In this document: piece after piece, positions 11,861-23,238 of the stretch
How the letters are laid out: each line of letters opens with the position of its first letter
How positions within the stretch are numbered: the stretch's first letter is position 1
Program-made: the position numbers and the translations under genes
Notes under the pieces: model-generated
Database searches by the model: none
The model's input: only the letters and a program-made list of their open reading frames with translations
What the model was told of the DNA's origin: nothing
Source: Vitellaria paradoxa
Lineage: Eukaryota; Streptophyta; Magnoliopsida; Ericales; Sapotaceae
Assembly: GCA_019916065.1 (NCBI GenBank)
Contig: CM034238.1
Location: 24,481,246-24,545,245, forward strand
Reading direction: 5' to 3'
DNA: 64,000 nt

Positions 11861-13125
11861 TTTCCTGAATACTTAATCTTACTACTTAAAACACAAGAAT
11901 TCCAATCTACAAGAATAAAATAATAATTATTCTAAATACTTAAACGTTTTTAATCTAAATCATAATTAAAAATATATATATATATCAACTCATCATCCGC
12001 CATAAGATGTGGAGAAATGTATATTATGAATTATAATAATGATTGATGAATATAAAAACTAGCTTGATAGTTAAATATATATTTATTAAGGAAAACATGG
12101 TATTATTTTGCTAAAACTTTAAATTGGAAATTAAAATTATTTTTAAATAATTTAATTATATTTAAATTTAAAAAAATTGATATTTTAACATTTTTTTAAT
12201 TCTTAGTTGGATGTTTATCCTTATACAAATTTCGAAAATTATTCTTGTTAATTCATAAATATAATTACAAACACACACATGGATATTTTATTCAAAAAAT
12301 ATTTATATCTATCTTTTAAATTTTAATTTATGTGTTTATGAATTTTAAAATTCTAATTTTAGGATTTTTTTTACAATCATATAAAAATAATATAACATCA
12401 ATTAACTTTTTTTTTTAAAATAAAATATGGATGATATTAAATGTATATTAATTTTATGACTAGCATAGGAAGAAAAAATAGTAAATTAGAATTTGTATAT
12501 ACTTCAAATCAATATAAAAAATAAAAAAATAAAATGTAGAAATGAAAATAAATAAACATTTCATTAAAATTTACGCAGAGCAAAGTGGGAAAACTAAAAT
12601 ATATGGATATCCAAGATTATAATATCTATTAATATTCAAAACTTGCTTTGATAATAATAATTTTTCTTAAATGAGTAAGCATTTGGGGAAGGTCATATTC
12701 AAAATACATATTATATATTTTGAAAATTTTCAAAAACATAGCCATCATGTTCATGTATTTTCAATTTAGCTGTTCCTTCCTTGTTTTGAGGGGTAGGATT
12801 CAAAGGATGTTTAGTGTTAGATTGTTAGCTAAAATTTCATTGAAAATTTTAAGTTGGTTAGGAAGGGATAAACTTATTATTTATATTACTTTTTTATACT
12901 ATCAATGCACTTTCTTATATACACCGAACTGAAGATGATAAAACACACAGGACTATCAACCCCCCCCCCCTCCCCCTAAAGTAGCAATGTGATTTGAGCT
13001 CAATATTTTTATCTGTTCTGTTACTATAATAGATTATTAGTTGTTAGCTCAGTTAAAAGTTTAAAGTAGTGGAGATGGGACAATTTTATCTTTTATATTA
13101 ATTTTTAATACTCTCAAACATTTAA
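11861..13125. other. AT-rich intergenic DNA with a poly-C run
   Basis: No gene is seen. At about 12960-12976 there is a run of ten or eleven C, one T and five C, unusual in so AT-rich a setting. The forward ORF at 12720-12932 is AT-rich chance sequence. Confidence 0.4.
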
Positions 13126-13430
13126 GACTCATTTGATTTATTTTTTTATTTTTTATTTTTATTTTTATTTTGAATTTATTTTTTATTTTGTATTTTTGAA
13201 AATAAAAGAATTAAGTCAAAATTTATTTGGTTACTTGTATTTTCAAATTTTATTTTCAAAAATAAAAAAATGACTTTACACATTAATGAAATGACAAAAA
13301 ATTATTTTAAGAATTTTTAACAAAAAAATAAGAAAAATCTCAAAATAAAGAAAATAAAGTATTTTCTGTTTTTTATTTTTAAAATTTTTGACACATAAAA
13401 TAAAAATAAAAACGTAAACCAAATATCATC
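13126..13430. mobile_element. AT-rich MITE, family M, copy C
   Basis: A 305-bp unit, left end GACTCATTTGATTTA, right end read inward GATGATATTTGGTTT, bounded by TTAA on both sides. It is the most A/T-expanded of the three copies. It retains the common central TGACTTTACACAT-like stretch and the paired T-rich/A-rich arms. Confidence 0.55.
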
Positions 13431-13805
13431 TTAAATTCCGATAACTATTATACAAATTAATGCGAAAAACAGAAGTAAGACGCTAACTTTGTTTGGCTTG
13501 GGAAGAAGAGAGAACAAAGTAGAGAGGGAAAAGGAGAAGAAATTAGAGAAACAATAGGTTAGATTTATTTTTATCATCCCCGGACTCAACAATCAAACAA
13601 AAGGTATAAATTTTCTGCTTTATTCCACTTCATCTAAAATAAAAGACGGCAAAAGAAAGAATGATAGAGAATCTGATCTGAGTATTGTGTACCTGATCGA
13701 AAGCATTCCAAGCTTTGGAATATCCATGGCGGGTGCGTGAGCAAACTGCTGAATCCCAATTCTTTCAAAAGCTCCTCATCTTAAAAATGTTCCAAGTCCC
13801 GATTT

Positions 13806-13910
13806 TATGGAGCCTTTGATTTGTCCAGCTGTGTGAAATTATAAAGAACTATTTCTTATGGAGCCTTTGATACGTCCAGCTGTGGATAATTATAAAGAAC
13901 TATTTCTTCG
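13806..13910. repeat. Tandem duplication, about 51-bp unit
   Basis: Two adjacent copies start TATGGAGCCTTTGATWYGTC (13806 and 13857). Both continue through CCAGCTGTG and TTATAAAGAACTATTTCTT, with a few differences. Confidence 0.85.
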
Positions 13911-14989
13911 AAACTACAGGTGTTTTATCAATCAAAATCAACTAAACTCATATTTTTTATCAATTTTTTTATTTATTTTCTTAATTAAATTTTATAATAT
14001 ATTACTTTTATATCAAATTTTTATACTTTTTTATGTATTTTTTTAGTCAATCAAACACCCTTGCATACATGTGAATGCGACTTTTGACCAGTGCAACCGC
14101 GTAAAGATAAATTCGCCGAGAAAAAGTACTCTAGCTCATGGATCAATCAAATTCGTCGTCTAAAATTTTTTTTTTTAATCGTGGTATTAAAAGACGCATT
14201 TATGACTTGTATATATATATTTTTTGTTGGGTTATTTAGGAGTATTTAGAGTACCAAGAAAAACTTAAAAAATTAAAAATTATTGTTGATGTAATGAAAA
14301 AATGACACACAATAAAATTTTAATAGATAGGATTTAAAAATTTTTTTAAATATTTTAATATTTTTTAAAAAAGAATTTAGAACATTAAATGTCTTCGTAG
14401 ACTGCATGTGTCATTTGCAAGGACGTCTGTTTAAGAAACAAAAATAAAAGTTATTGGGTCGCATCTACCCTTCGGAACGAGTTTGACTTTTGAGGATGTC
14501 CTCTGGAACGGCAGAATCTCCTACATGTGAGTTGAATGGATACTATTTCTTTTTTTCTTTTTTTTTTTTTTTATTGACGAGCATATGTTTAGTTGGTCAA
14601 AAATTACAGCAAAAATATAAAGATTTAATGTAAAAGTGATATGTAACGAAATTTAATTAAAAAAATATAAAATGTTAATAAAATTAATAAATTTTGATTA
14701 ATTTTGACTAACTAATCAATTGAGTTTATATGACTGTAGTAGACAAAAATCTCCCGAGGAACCAATCAGACCTTTTTTGAACTTTTTTTTTTTTTAATTA
14801 CAGTTGTCACCTTATCCATTACAGAAATTTACCTAATCCTCATATATAGGCTTGTTTGGAGTTCTAATTTAAAAAAAAAAAAATTTTAAAATTTTAAAAA
14901 ATTTCAAAAATTTTCACCTTCTTTCAATTAAATTTTGTCATGTGTCATTTTTACATTACTTTAACAACCACTTTTAATTTTTTTTTTTT

Positions 14990-15112
14990 TGACTTTTTTT
15001 CGAAACTCCAAATATCTTTTATACTTTGTCAGGCTCCAAATTTTTTCTTTTTTTTTTAACTTTTTTTCGAAACTCCAAATGTCTTTTATACTTTATCAGG
15101 CTCCAAATTTAA
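14990..15112. repeat. Tandem duplication, about 65-bp unit
   Basis: Two copies of a unit contain CTTTTTTTCGAAACTCCAAA, TCTTTTATACTTT and TCAGGCTCCAAATTT, at about 14990 and 15058, separated by a T-rich tract. Confidence 0.85.
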
Positions 15113-15606
15113 TGACCTGGAGTGGACTAGCTAAATGTATGCAATTATCTATAATCACACACACACATATAATCATTTACCAATTAGAGTCAAATATAAT
15201 ATAAATATAGATACATTATAACTGCCACTCTATACAGGGCGCAAAATAATATTACAAGCCTCTCAACCGAGGCATCTAAAATAATAATAAAATAATATAA
15301 TAAAAATTATTACAGAAGTACAATCTCTAGCAATCAGCCTTGTAGGCATCCACGCCCCCGAACATGTAAACATAACAGTAAGGGACTAAGTATCGTACGA
15401 CTTCTGCCCACTTTATATACAAACATACATAACATGAACTATAAAAAAAAAAAAAAAAAAAGCATGCATAACATGCCCTAATCATTCTATTACCATAATA
15501 ATGCATCCAAATCATAATACATAATATAGCACATCCGCTCATAGCCATATTTATGATGCCCAACACAATATTATCATTTCTATTATTATTAACTTTCATG
15601 TCATTC

Positions 15607-15923
15607 TGTTAAGTGCAAATTCTAATTTAAATAAGGGCTAAAGTGTATTTTTGCATTTTAAGATTTTTTTCTTTTTATGCGCTAAGATTCCTCACAACTA
15701 TAAAAGGAATGTCTTGGGTTGCCTCCATTGTAACTCTTTTTATACTTTATCATAGTGAAACACTCCATCACCTTGTGGATATACCATTAAGCAATCAGTT
15801 TAAGTTGGAAGCATATAAATCTCTGTGTCTCGTTCTCTTTTTGCTATTGATTATTTTTTGTTCTTTGTTTGTGTTCGATTGTGTGCATTTTACTTGTGGG
15901 TTTGAGCATACGGATCCCTAACA
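15607..15923 (+). mobile_element. Copia-like solo LTR (317 bp)
   Basis: It starts TGTTAAGTGC and ends CGGATCCCTAACA. It has a TATAAAAGG box at about 15699. The U5 (TTACTTGTGGGTTTGAGCAT then CGGATCC) is of the kind that in plant Copia elements precedes an initiator-Met tRNA primer site. Here the LTR is followed instead by AATTC, which matches the preceding CATTC at four of five positions. With no primer site and no internal region, a solo LTR left by LTR-LTR recombination is the best reading. The 92-codon ORF through it is not a gene. Confidence 0.6.
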
Positions 15924-16112
15924 AATTCACTGTATCTTATCTCGTTATTCAATTTAAACAACTAAATAGTTAGCCAATATTTATTTAAATCTTGTTTACT
16001 CAATATCCTTAGATGTTATCATCACCTAATCGATTTACCAAGTCTAAGTATTTATTCTTATCATTTATCTTCACATTCTTTAGCATATCAACTTACAGTC
16101 TAACTCCACAAT

Positions 16113-19100
16113 TGTTGACATCTCAAATTTATCCCCTTTTCTTAAAATTTATAGTTATTTAATGTTTTTAATTGAATAGTGCTCTACTGATTAACATCTA
16201 TTAATCGCAAGATATGTCAAAGCACCAATAATCAACAAAAGGTGAACATTCAGCAAAAAGACGGTTGTACCCCTAGAGTTAGGAAGAAGCCAAGCTGAAG
16301 GATCAAATCAAGGTAAAAAGCCACTGAAATATAAAAAAATATCCAAGACATCAAACAGACAACTCCAACATCAACGGAAGAGCCAGAGTGTAGAATCAGG
16401 AGTTAATTTAGTTCAAAAGTCAAGAACGGCCTTTTATCGATATGCTCAAAGGACGGTATTGATCGAAATGCCCAGATCAAGCCAGAAACACATAATGAGA
16501 CACATAGCATCCCAGGACATGCTAGAGAATATAGAACATAGTTCAAAATAGCCAAAACACTACTCCAATAGTCATCTGAGCTCTGACGATTCAAAATAGC
16601 TCCTATCGACAAGAAGGAAGCTACCGGCACACCAGACACAATATGAGCATCCAAACAAATTTAGAATGTCTTCAAATTACACAAGATTGACAAAAGGTAA
16701 GTTTCCTAAGGTAATGGCATAGTTAGGTCTGGCAAGGTTAAATCTTAAGAGGTCTTTCTATAGCCCTGACTCAAACTTTTGTTAATATCTTATAAATTCA
16801 TAGAAGTGTCATGGAGTTCCATCAATGACATTTTTGGATTTCCTATACCCAAAAATGGTAGGAGGAGTCAAACTGGTGGTGCCTCTAAGGGTTAGACATA
16901 AGAATTGGGTGACCTTCCTTTGTTTTAGCCCGTTTCAGAGGAACAGTTTTCAAATAGACCTAACTTGGTCCTAGAGAATCCAAATTGAACTAAATTTTAA
17001 CTTAATTGGTTTAATTTTCTACAAAAAGTGGCTAAGAGGTCTCCATAGCTCTTGAAAATTGTCCAAACTTCAGACCTAGCCAAACATGGCCCGAGTTAGG
17101 GGCTCATGCCAAATAGCCCTTTTTAAAGCCTAACTGCTACTTTTCTTGCCACCAAACATTGTGGCAAGCTATTTTGCCTACCTAGTTGGCACGATGTTCT
17201 GTCTGGCCTGTTTTGCAATTGTATTTGCCTGGGGCTCTAACTAAACATGTTTGCCTGTCTCAATGGGTAGAAAAGATTGCTAAGTGGCCTTGGTAAAGAG
17301 TTTTGCCCATTTAATTGGGCAAATATGTTTGCCCAAGGATTGAGCAATTTTTTTTAACCCATTTAGCTAGGCAAAAGCTTTGTTCGGTTCACAAAATCTA
17401 TAAATAGAGGCCTCTCCTCCTCATTTTTCATTCATTCAACACTCAGCACATTCAGAGCTCTCAAGGCAAAGCTATATTTCTCTCTCTAGAAATAGCCCAC
17501 TTCAGTATAATTTTGTCTCTTTAGAAATTCTATTTTATTTTTCAATTTAATATATCTGCATAATTAGAATAGAATAATTTTAATTTTAACTATACAAATA
17601 AAAATATTTTGTTAATGAAAGGTACTCGGATCATAATTTAAGTTCGGGTTAGACCCGATACGTGATATTGATCGGATTTACTTGTGACAAATTTTGTAAA
17701 TTTCCAGACATCATACATTGGACATTCATACATCATATTACCATGCCATACCATACCATCACATCATTCTACATACCTTGCCATGTCAGAATACCATGTC
17801 TGGCATACTATGTCATGTCATAACATCATATTACCATGTCATAATACATATTACCATGTCATAATATCATGTCTACCATATCATATCATGTCATAACATC
17901 GTGTCTACCATACCATATCATGTCATAACATCATATTACTATGCTAGACCATGCTTAATATCATATTTATCATGCTATGTTATCCCCGCCTTTTTATACC
18001 ATATCATTATTATCCTATATCATGCTAACATGGCATATTGCCATGCTATGTCATGTTATATCATGCCATGATCATGCTATGTCATGCTAACATGTCTTAT
18101 CACCATCCCACATCATAGTATAACATGATAGGACATTATTCACTGTGCTAGCACATGTTGTGACATGTCATGCATCATGTTTTGACATACCTGTACATAC
18201 CTTGACATGCTAGAACACATTCAGACATACAAACACATACCCACTAAGGTTGATATAGACTTAGAAATTAAATGTATACTAATCCAGGGCATTCACCTAA
18301 ATGAGCGAGTCTTTAGAGACTGGCTGAGCCAATGATTTCTAAGTCATGACCTTCCTTAGATATATTTGACATGTATTTTTGCTTTGTTATTCATGTTAGA
18401 ATATAAACTATCATCACATTCAACATGCCTATATGTAATTATTTTAATTGCTTCACTTACATCACATTGGTTTTCAAGCACATAGACCTAATCATCATCA
18501 CCAAGAACTAAGCTCTTGATTTGAGCTGAGTTTCTTCCTAAATGATAAACACTCACTCACACGTACAAGGCACACCTTTGGAGTTATATATAGCACTAAC
18601 TAAATAGGTCACTTCCTTGTATGCTTAGTCTACTCTGGCCGATGATGAGGCTCACTATGCCTGAGATTAATCAGTTTGTCATGCACGGTATTTTAATCAT
18701 GTTTGCATCCACACATACATATTAATACATCACACACAGAGCGAGGTGCTAAGTTAGAGTGAGGTTCTTGTATTTAGACTAGTTCACAACATGTAAACAC
18801 CTAGTTTATGCACTAAGTGTGAGCTATGATGACCTGATCCCTTAGCAGGCTACGTAGGTAGCTTAAGCATATAGCATGAGTGCGGTCTCTACGGTTTTCG
18901 TAGACTATTGGCGCGAGGCGCTATCTTAGGGCTAGGCTTTTTTCATCCTTTCCAACAAGTAGTTTGCTCTATAGGCAAGAGCTATGTTGACTTGATCCCT
19001 TCACAGGGTATGTAGTCAGCTTAAGCATATAACTTGAGTACGTCCACCTCCGTTTTTATAGGCCATCTTTTAATTCACATTTCATTCCCAACATGCACCC

Positions 19101-19599
19101 ACTCATGCATAAGGACTATATAAGTATGCATATATGAGTTTGGCTTAGTTGCTTTACACTTTATACATCATTTGTATTTAGGGTTGTTTGTAATGATCAT
19201 TATAAACTAGAGTATTATTTTTTAAGATTACGAACTACAAAGAGTGGAAAGGGACTCTGGACATCCCTAGCTATCCAGGTGTAAAGGTTTGCATGCGTAG
19301 TCGAACTCCCAGACCCACTATCTCTGATTGCACAGACCAGTTGAGAGTCATCAAAAAGGGCCATTTATCATGATTTCAAAAACATAAATCAAAACACCTT
19401 TTAGCTTAAACCAAAACTCAGGTTCCTCGACACACCCATTTTGAAAGTGTTTGGTGGCGACTCCTGATCTTTGCAATCAGGTCTTATTTTAAAACTAAAA
19501 ACATATTTTTATCATATAAGCGATCTCAGATGCACCATGTCGCAATAAAGGCTCATGACCCGTACTTGTCGACTCTAGCGCGCGAATCTAGTTGCGACA
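16113..19599 (+). repeat. LTR1 of the Tat-like compound element
   Basis: Starts TGTTGACATCTC and ends TAGTTGCGACA; about 3.49 kb. It matches LTR2 over the first 1.2 kb and LTR3 throughout. A TCTATAAATAGAGGCC promoter box lies at about 17397, followed by a CT-rich leader. The second half contains the CATG-rich satellite and copies of a TACGTAGGYAGC motif (18851 and 19009). Several short ORFs inside are chance. Divergence from LTR3 is clearly far greater than between the nested Athila-type LTRs, so the host element is much older. Confidence 0.75.
17690..18245. repeat. CATG-rich degenerate satellite inside LTR1
   Basis: About 550 bp of short degenerate units such as ATGTCATAACATCATATTAC and CCATGCTATGTCATGCTAAC, in which the CATG tetranucleotide recurs about every 10-15 bp. 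The same satellite is in LTR3 (54258-54497 continued at 56404-56690), so it belongs to the LTR and pre-dates the duplication. An open frame through it (17684-17896) is an artefact of the repeat. Confidence 0.8.
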
Positions 19600-19601
19600 G
19601 C

Positions 19602-19620
19602 TAGCGACTCGCTAAAGAAA
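19602..19620 (+). other. Decayed tRNA primer-binding site
   Basis: Two bases after the LTR end the sequence reads TAGCGACTCGCTAAAGAAA. This is a decayed match to the TGGCGACTCCGCTGGGGA-type site used by plant Tat/Ogre elements (tRNA-Arg in Ogre, from general knowledge). It supports the lineage call and the position of the LTR end. Confidence 0.5.
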
Positions 19621-21345
19621 TGGCTCTTGCTTCGAGTGTTCGACCATAATTTTGCTTATTCGCAGTTGATATCCCATACCTTAATCTCTGGTTTATCTAA
19701 TTAAAGCATGTACCTTATTTTCCACTAGGAATTTTCCACTAGGATATATACATTTTACTATTTCATCTATGTGCATACTAACCCATTTAATTACAAATAA
19801 ACTGCGTATATGCATATATCATGATTTGTTTTGCCAGTTGTGTGAATAAATAGGGTGAATGATTTATTGTTTTCCTTATCTGTCATAAAACTATAGTCTG
19901 CTCTCCTAAACTCGCACACTGCGCGCATCATTGAGCATATTTTGCATAACCCTTATCACCCTCTAGTTAGTTGAGGGAGGTCAGTAGGTCCCACTAGGGT
20001 GTGGTTTCTGATGCAGTCCCCTTAACAGGCATACCGAACTTCCTTTTGGCTAGATCACCAACCTAAGAAGTTCTTTTTTTTTTTCAGAAAACTTGAGGTT
20101 TGAAGGTCTTGTGGCCATTAACATTTTTAGGATGCATTAAGTCAAGCCGTGAGTCTCATGTCATATATAGTCAAGCTATACGCCAGAGCCTCGGGGAACC
20201 TAATTTTTACAGGAACATTAGAGATGGGGCTAACCCGTTTGTTCCTTGTGATTGCATTCAACATTCATTCATAACAGTAGAGAATATAACTCATTGTTGT
20301 CTCTACATATCAATAAGGCCTATCCATTCTTGTCTAAGGGACTAAGTCCCAAATAGATAATTCATTTATGTATAGTGAACCCTTAAGGTTTACCTATTTA
20401 GATAAACTAAAGAGATTGTCACTCAAAGTCTAAGTTTGCATTGTATTTACCCACTAAGTCAAAGTCAATGTGTATTCCAGTTCAAAACCTAGATTTTATT
20501 ATATCTTACCTCAAAACTGTCTAAGAGTTTTGACCCGAAACTTTGTTGGATTTGAGTTAGAGATTCGGTAGAATCTCCTAATCTAGGCAGAAATCTTAAG
20601 AAACACTCTCTTAAGTTTTCATCTTCGAATACAATCACAACTTCAACCTAAAACTCTACTGGATTTGAGATACAAATCCTAGGCTAGAGTTTCTCCAAAT
20701 TTTTGTCTAGATTTGCAGTTTTGTTAAAACCTTACCCAAAAATTTGCAACAGTTTCAATCTAAAATTTTTCCAAATTTAAGGCAGGTTTTTTGCCAAAAT
20801 CTCACGCCAAAAATTCATCAAAGTTTCAACTTGAAACTTTGCCAAAATTTTGGTAGATTTTGAACTAAAATATACAAAGATAAAAATTCGGTTGGGTTAA
20901 TAAGGGGCTCCATTCAAATAAAGAGAAAGCTTTGTCTAGTTAGACATTCGATGATCATGAATGAAGATTTGAAAACTAGAAGAGTAGATAAAGTATTTAT
21001 TTTATTCTTGATGTCTATGTATTCACTGCATTTTATAAAGTGAATACTCATTTCAATTCATTTAATTCAATTGTTTGTAATATTTCTTCCAATGACAAAT
21101 TTGAATGGGACAAGGTAATAAAATAAGGATTTTAACGACAATCTTTTCGTATATAATTTATAATCATCTCATCATTATTTCCCCTGCAACGAGGATAACC
21201 CTAGAAATAAAATTAAATAAAATTTCATTCAAAATTATTTTTAATAACCAAGATTTTTTTTACATAACAAGTTCTGTCACTACCATTCACTCCGTTTATC
21301 ATTTGTAACACTCCTCTGTCAGCACCAAATCTAAAATCAGAAACA
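19621..21345 (+). other. Leader of Tat-like internal region 1
   Basis: Non-coding leader between the primer site and the Gag remnant. It contains a segment around TAACAGGCATACCGAACTTC and, from 20412, a run of GARTTTGAAACTYTG-like phrases that is shared with internal region 2 (from 28953). Short ORFs here have no recognised motif. Confidence 0.5.
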
Positions 21346-23238
21346 TAGCATCTTCAACCGTAGCTCTCATTGCTATCACCTTTGGAACTCAAGCACCTGT
21401 TATAGCTAGCTGCATCAAAGGGTTCGAGCCAACTGCTAGCATTCCTAACTCTCAATGCCAGCCTCATTTCTAGCACCACTAGTAATACCCTTCCAATCAT
21501 GGCTACTTCCATCGTTAATAGTCTGCTAGGCCTACTTGTGCCATCTTTCTTTGAGACCTTACTAGCTACTATTCTGGGAATACTAACCTCTCCTCTAAAC
21601 CTTCAAACTTTTCCTATGAAGGACCAAGAGATTACCAGCCTGTCTTTGGCTCTCAATCAGGCATCGACCTTTATCCAAAATCTTAAGAGCAATTGAGCCT
21701 ACCACAGGATAGGGGAGTTTTTGGCCTATAAAGTAGCCAACCAAAGTTTTTTCTAGTGAGTGCAGTGAAGAACTCTCACCTCACCCACCTGTTTGATTTA
21801 TGGCATCATCGACTTACTTTTCAATAGCGAGCTACGCGCCGATTTCCTATTAGCTATACTGATGATGCTATATTTCTTGTGTTTACATGATTGATCGGCT
21901 AGCTTCCTTACTACTTGTATTGATTTCATCCTCTTATATGCTGTGTATCGCGTGCTGGCTTCCCTCAAGTCTCTACACAGCTAGATATTGCCTGCTCACT
22001 TTCAAATACTCCAAACTTCTAACCCAAAAAAGACCCTTGCACTAAGTTTGAGGCAAACCAGTACCCTAGATTTCTAATCCTAATCTATCCTTTCACTTTC
22101 CGCACTTAACAACTGCCATAATATCTGGATTACTAGACATCTAGCTCTAGCATGCCTAGGGCTGGAAACAAGCCGAACCGAGTCGAGCTTTAACATGTTC
22201 GAGCTCGGCTCGAGCTTTTTATACTGAGCTCGAGCTCGATTCGAGCTTTTATATAGGCTCAAGCTCGGCTTGACAAAGAAGAATTTAGGCTCGGTTAAAC
22301 TCGCGAATAGCTCGATTAAACCAAAACGACGTCGTTTTGATTTAAAATATAATATATTTAAAAAATATAATAAAAATATTATTAAAAATATAAAAATATT
22401 ATTAAAAAAATATATATTATTCTAACCGAGCTTACTCGCGAGCTTTCGAGCTGAGTTTCTCTAGGCTCGAGCTCGAGCTCGAATCCAAAATGAGCCAAAA
22501 ACCAAGCTCGGTTCGAGCTCGTTTAACTCACGAATCAAGCTCGAGCCGAGCTTTTTTCGAGCTGAGCTTTTTTCGAGCTGAGCTCGAATAGCTTGCGAAC
22601 GGCTTGGTTCGTTTCCACCCCTAAGCATGCCAACTATCCTATTTAGGGCAAATTCCTAACCTCTGCAGATCTAACCCAACGACTTCTTACCTCAATTACG
22701 CTAATAGCAAATACCTATGTCACTGACAAATACATTAACTGAGCTAGACCTAGCCCAGAGGATCCAGAACATTGAAGAGACCTTGAAGAGTCACTCCAGT
22801 GTGTGCATCTATAGGAATAGGGAATCTTAAAACTTGAGCCCTTGCTCAAACTTGAAGTGGCCTTCTAAATCTTCAGTGGCATCCTTTTCTACACCTCCGA
22901 GGCAAGAGATAAATAACCGTCCTCAATCTCAATCCAAGCTGAAAAGAATCTTTTCAAAATTGCCCTGCACTTGGATAGAGGCTTGTCAATAACTTCACAA
23001 AGCACATTTGATTGAACCTTTACTATATTGGATGTTGACACTGCCCTTTAATCATTCCTTTAACCCATCCAAACACTGTGTATTTCATAGAATATCACTT
23101 GGACATGACACCGAAAGCTACTTCAATCTGAAGCATACAATTCAAGACATGATCGACAATGGACAGTTAGGAGCCCAAGCCTCTACAACTTCAAATGTCA
23201 TTATCAATCTGCCACCAGATCATAATACCACCTTGTAA
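21346..23238 (+). pseudogene. Gag remnant of Tat-like element, internal region 1
   Basis: Frames are broken, but parts match a plant Tat-lineage Gag. An N-terminal part at about 21346 begins ASSTVALIAITFGTQAP, matching MASSFEALNTIRTQAP of the second copy. The C-terminal nucleocapsid part (about 23065-23238) contains KHCVFHRISLGHDTESYF, then NLKHTIQDMIDNGQL and NLPPDH. In Tat Gags this region reads C-x2-H...GH-T-x2-C followed by IQDLIDxG and PLPxH; here the last zinc ligand is Tyr instead of Cys. A hAT MITE (22157-22623) splits it. Gag would form the retroelement particle; this copy cannot encode one. Confidence 0.65.
22157..22623. mobile_element. hAT-type MITE (467 bp) with 8-bp TSD
   Basis: The terminal inverted repeats are TAGGGCTGGAAACAAGCC on the left and TAGGGGTGGAAACGAACC read from the right. 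They are flanked by a perfect 8-bp duplication AGCATGCC (22149-22156 and 22624-22631). Eight-bp TSDs and TARGG ends are hallmarks of the hAT superfamily. The body is rich in CGAGCTCG phrases and has a perfect 16-bp palindrome AAAACGACGTCGTTTT at 22323-22338. There is no transposase ORF. It sits in the old Gag remnant, so it inserted after that element. Confidence 0.9.

Larger units (their letters stand above)
13431..15606. other. Intergenic AT-rich DNA with short duplications
   Basis: No gene is recognised. A GC-richer island at about 13665-13770 shares motifs with the island at 9490-9600 (see findings). 15230-15600 contains a GC-richer stretch around CCACGCCCCCGAACATG that may be transposon-derived but has no diagnosable ends. 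Confidence 0.35.

Noticed and set aside
15643..15921. 92-codon forward ORF
   Set aside because: It coincides with the U3-to-U5 of the Copia-like solo LTR.
16403..16654. 83-codon minus ORF in LTR1
   Set aside because: It is inside LTR sequence and is not preserved in LTR2 or LTR3.
17684..17896. 70-codon ORF rich in His, Cys and Tyr
   Set aside because: It is produced by the CATG satellite; the composition follows the repeat unit.
17690..18245. CRISPR-like array
   Set aside because: Units are degenerate and contiguous, with no constant repeats or unique spacers, in a plant retroelement context.
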